Shown: piece by piece, positions 11,303 through 12,204 of the stretch
Layout of the letters: each line of letters begins with the position of its first letter
Numbering within the stretch: position 1 is the stretch's first letter
Assembly: GCA_964490085.1 (NCBI GenBank)
Contig: CAZBAO010000048.1
Location: 1 to 12,204 of the forward strand
Reading direction: 5' to 3'
From: RGIG3009 sp964490085
GTDB taxonomy: Bacteria > Bacillota > Clostridia > Oscillospirales > Acutalibacteraceae
Length of the DNA: 12,204 nt
Notes under the pieces: model-generated
Told to the model about the DNA's origin: nothing
The model's database searches: none
What the model saw: the letters and a program-made list of their open reading frames with translations, nothing else
Program-made: the position numbers and the translations under genes

Positions 11303-12204
11303 ATGATGATCTATAATTGGGAAGACGATACGAAAACGCTGGTGCAGTGGCTGGACGGACGGCAGTTCTCCGCGGCGCGTGCGTGGCTGCGCGAGCAAAA
11401 CGCCGTGGATATTGCGGCGCTGTTCGAGGAGCTGCCGAGCGCGCAGCAGCCGACGGTATATCGCTTGCTGCCCAAGACGCTCGCCGCGGAGGCGTTTGCG
11501 TACATGGAATCGGACACGCAGGAAGTACTCATTCGCGCGTTTACCGATCGTGAGCTTGCCGCGATGCTGGAGGAACTGTACGTGGACGACACCGCCGACC
11601 TGCTCGAAGAAATGCCGGCGAACGTGGTCAAGCGGTTGCTTAGGGTATCCTCACCGGAGGATCGGCGCACGCTGAATCAGATCCTGCGGTATCCGGAAAA
11701 CAGCGCCGGCAGTGTGCTGACCACCGAGTTCGTGGATCTCAAGGCGGATATGACGGTCGCGGCGGCACTGCGGTATATTCGGGCGCACGGGCCGGATAAG
11801 GAAACGATCTATACCTGTTACGTGACGGACAACGACCGCCGTTTGCAGGGCGTGCTGACCGCGCGGGAATTGCTCTTGGCGAACGAAAACGATCGCGTCG
11901 GTGACCGGATGAACACCAACGTCATCTCGGCGGTCACGACCGAGGATCAGGAGCAGGTTGCGAGCCTGTTTGCCCGCTACGACCTGATCGCTTTGCCGGT
12001 CGTGGACAGCGAAGACCGTCTGATCGGCATTATCACGGTGGACGACGTCGTGGATATTATCCAACAGGAGACCACCGAGGATATCGAGAAAATGGCGGCG
12101 ATCACACCGACCGATAAATCGTATTTCCGTACCGGCGTGCTGGAAATATTTTGCAAGCGTAAGCGTACATACACACTCAACTATTTTGTTTCCACTTTGA
12201 TATT
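11303..12204 (+). CDS. mgtE: Magnesium transporter MgtE, N-terminal part (cut by window end)
   Basis: This is a Mg2+-gated Mg2+ channel of the cytoplasmic membrane. The first 300 residues are seen. The alpha-helical N domain (about 1-130) has the repeats IAALFEELPS and TADLLEEMPANVVKRLL. CBS domain 1 spans about 135-200 (PENSAGSVLTTEFVDL) and CBS domain 2 about 200-265 (DLIALPVVDSEDRLIGIITVDDVVDI). The linker TTEDIEKMAAITPTDKSYFRTGVLEIF would lead into the five membrane helices, mostly outside the window. ATG 11303 or 11306 could start; the second has the better 8-nt spacing from GGGAGG. The last 17 residues (KRKRTYTLNYFVSTLI) are not the hydrophobic helix expected here. Confidence 0.9.
   Translation, partial: MMIYNWEDDTKTLVQWLDGRQFSAARAWLREQNAVDIAALFEELPSAQQPTVYRLLPKTLAAEAFAYMESDTQEVLIRAFTDRELAAMLEELYVDDTADLLEEMPANVVKRLLRVSSPEDRRTLNQILRYPENSAGSVLTTEFVDLKADMTVAAALRYIRAHGPDKETIYTCYVTDNDRRLQGVLTARELLLANENDRVGDRMNTNVISAVTTEDQEQVASLFARYDLIALPVVDSEDRLIGIITVDDVVDIIQQETTEDIEKMAAITPTDKSYFRTGVLEIFCKRKRTYTLNYFVSTLI

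Overview
The window looks like chromosome of an anaerobic Firmicute, most likely a clostridium of the Oscillospiraceae/Ruminococcaceae type. The reasons are strong AGGAGG-type ribosome binding sites, several TTG starts, short intergenic spaces with perfect hairpin terminators, and protein families typical of Clostridia (MtaB, MntP, the small Cys-rich DUF6472-like protein, TSCPD protein, PHP phosphoesterase, MgtE). The right part (about 7.6-12.2 kb) is GC-richer housekeeping DNA. The left part (1-7.4 kb) is AT-richer accessory DNA.

Bases 1-900 hold no protein gene. On the minus strand they encode a dense structured-RNA locus. Six units of 65-112 nt each begin with an AAAGRYRCN stem strand followed by a GACAGCAAC-like box, and end with the complementary strand plus CTTG. 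The stem sequence differs between units but stays paired, so it covaries. Three tRNA-like folds are inside or beside the units: a class-I fold with CAA anticodon cut by the window edge, a GAA (Phe) fold with a broken acceptor stem and no CCA, and a CGU/UCG fold with an abnormal anticodon arm inside one unit. Further hairpins, a three-way junction and an 11-bp long-range helix fill the gaps. A sigma-A type promoter sits just upstream of the first unit, behind the terminator of the preceding operon.

Upstream of the RNA locus, on the same strand, is a four-gene operon (4422 down to 950): an unknown protein with a CxxC motif, a 66-aa basic protein, and two translationally coupled WYL-domain proteins. 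Next come an ankyrin-repeat gene and a canonical HTH-WYL transcription regulator. The regulator has a perfect GTCCGA-N4-TCGGAC palindrome in its leader. Related boxes overlap the -35 of both the ankyrin gene and the four-gene operon, which suggests one WYL regulon. The whole of 1-6.3 kb may be a single RNA-plus-WYL accessory system. Its effector, if there is one, would lie left of the window.

To the right: a truncated small gene (remnant), an orphan 264-aa protein, a small DUF6472-like protein, divergent mntP (Mn2+ efflux) and mtaB (tRNA ms2t6A37 synthesis), a TSCPD/PHP gene pair, and mgtE (Mg2+ channel), which is cut by the window end. mgtE has an unusual leader: a 25-codon upstream ORF with an excellent ribosome site, followed by a terminator hairpin whose 3' arm is the mgtE ribosome binding site. 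This suggests attenuation through the leader peptide rather than a classic M-box riboswitch.
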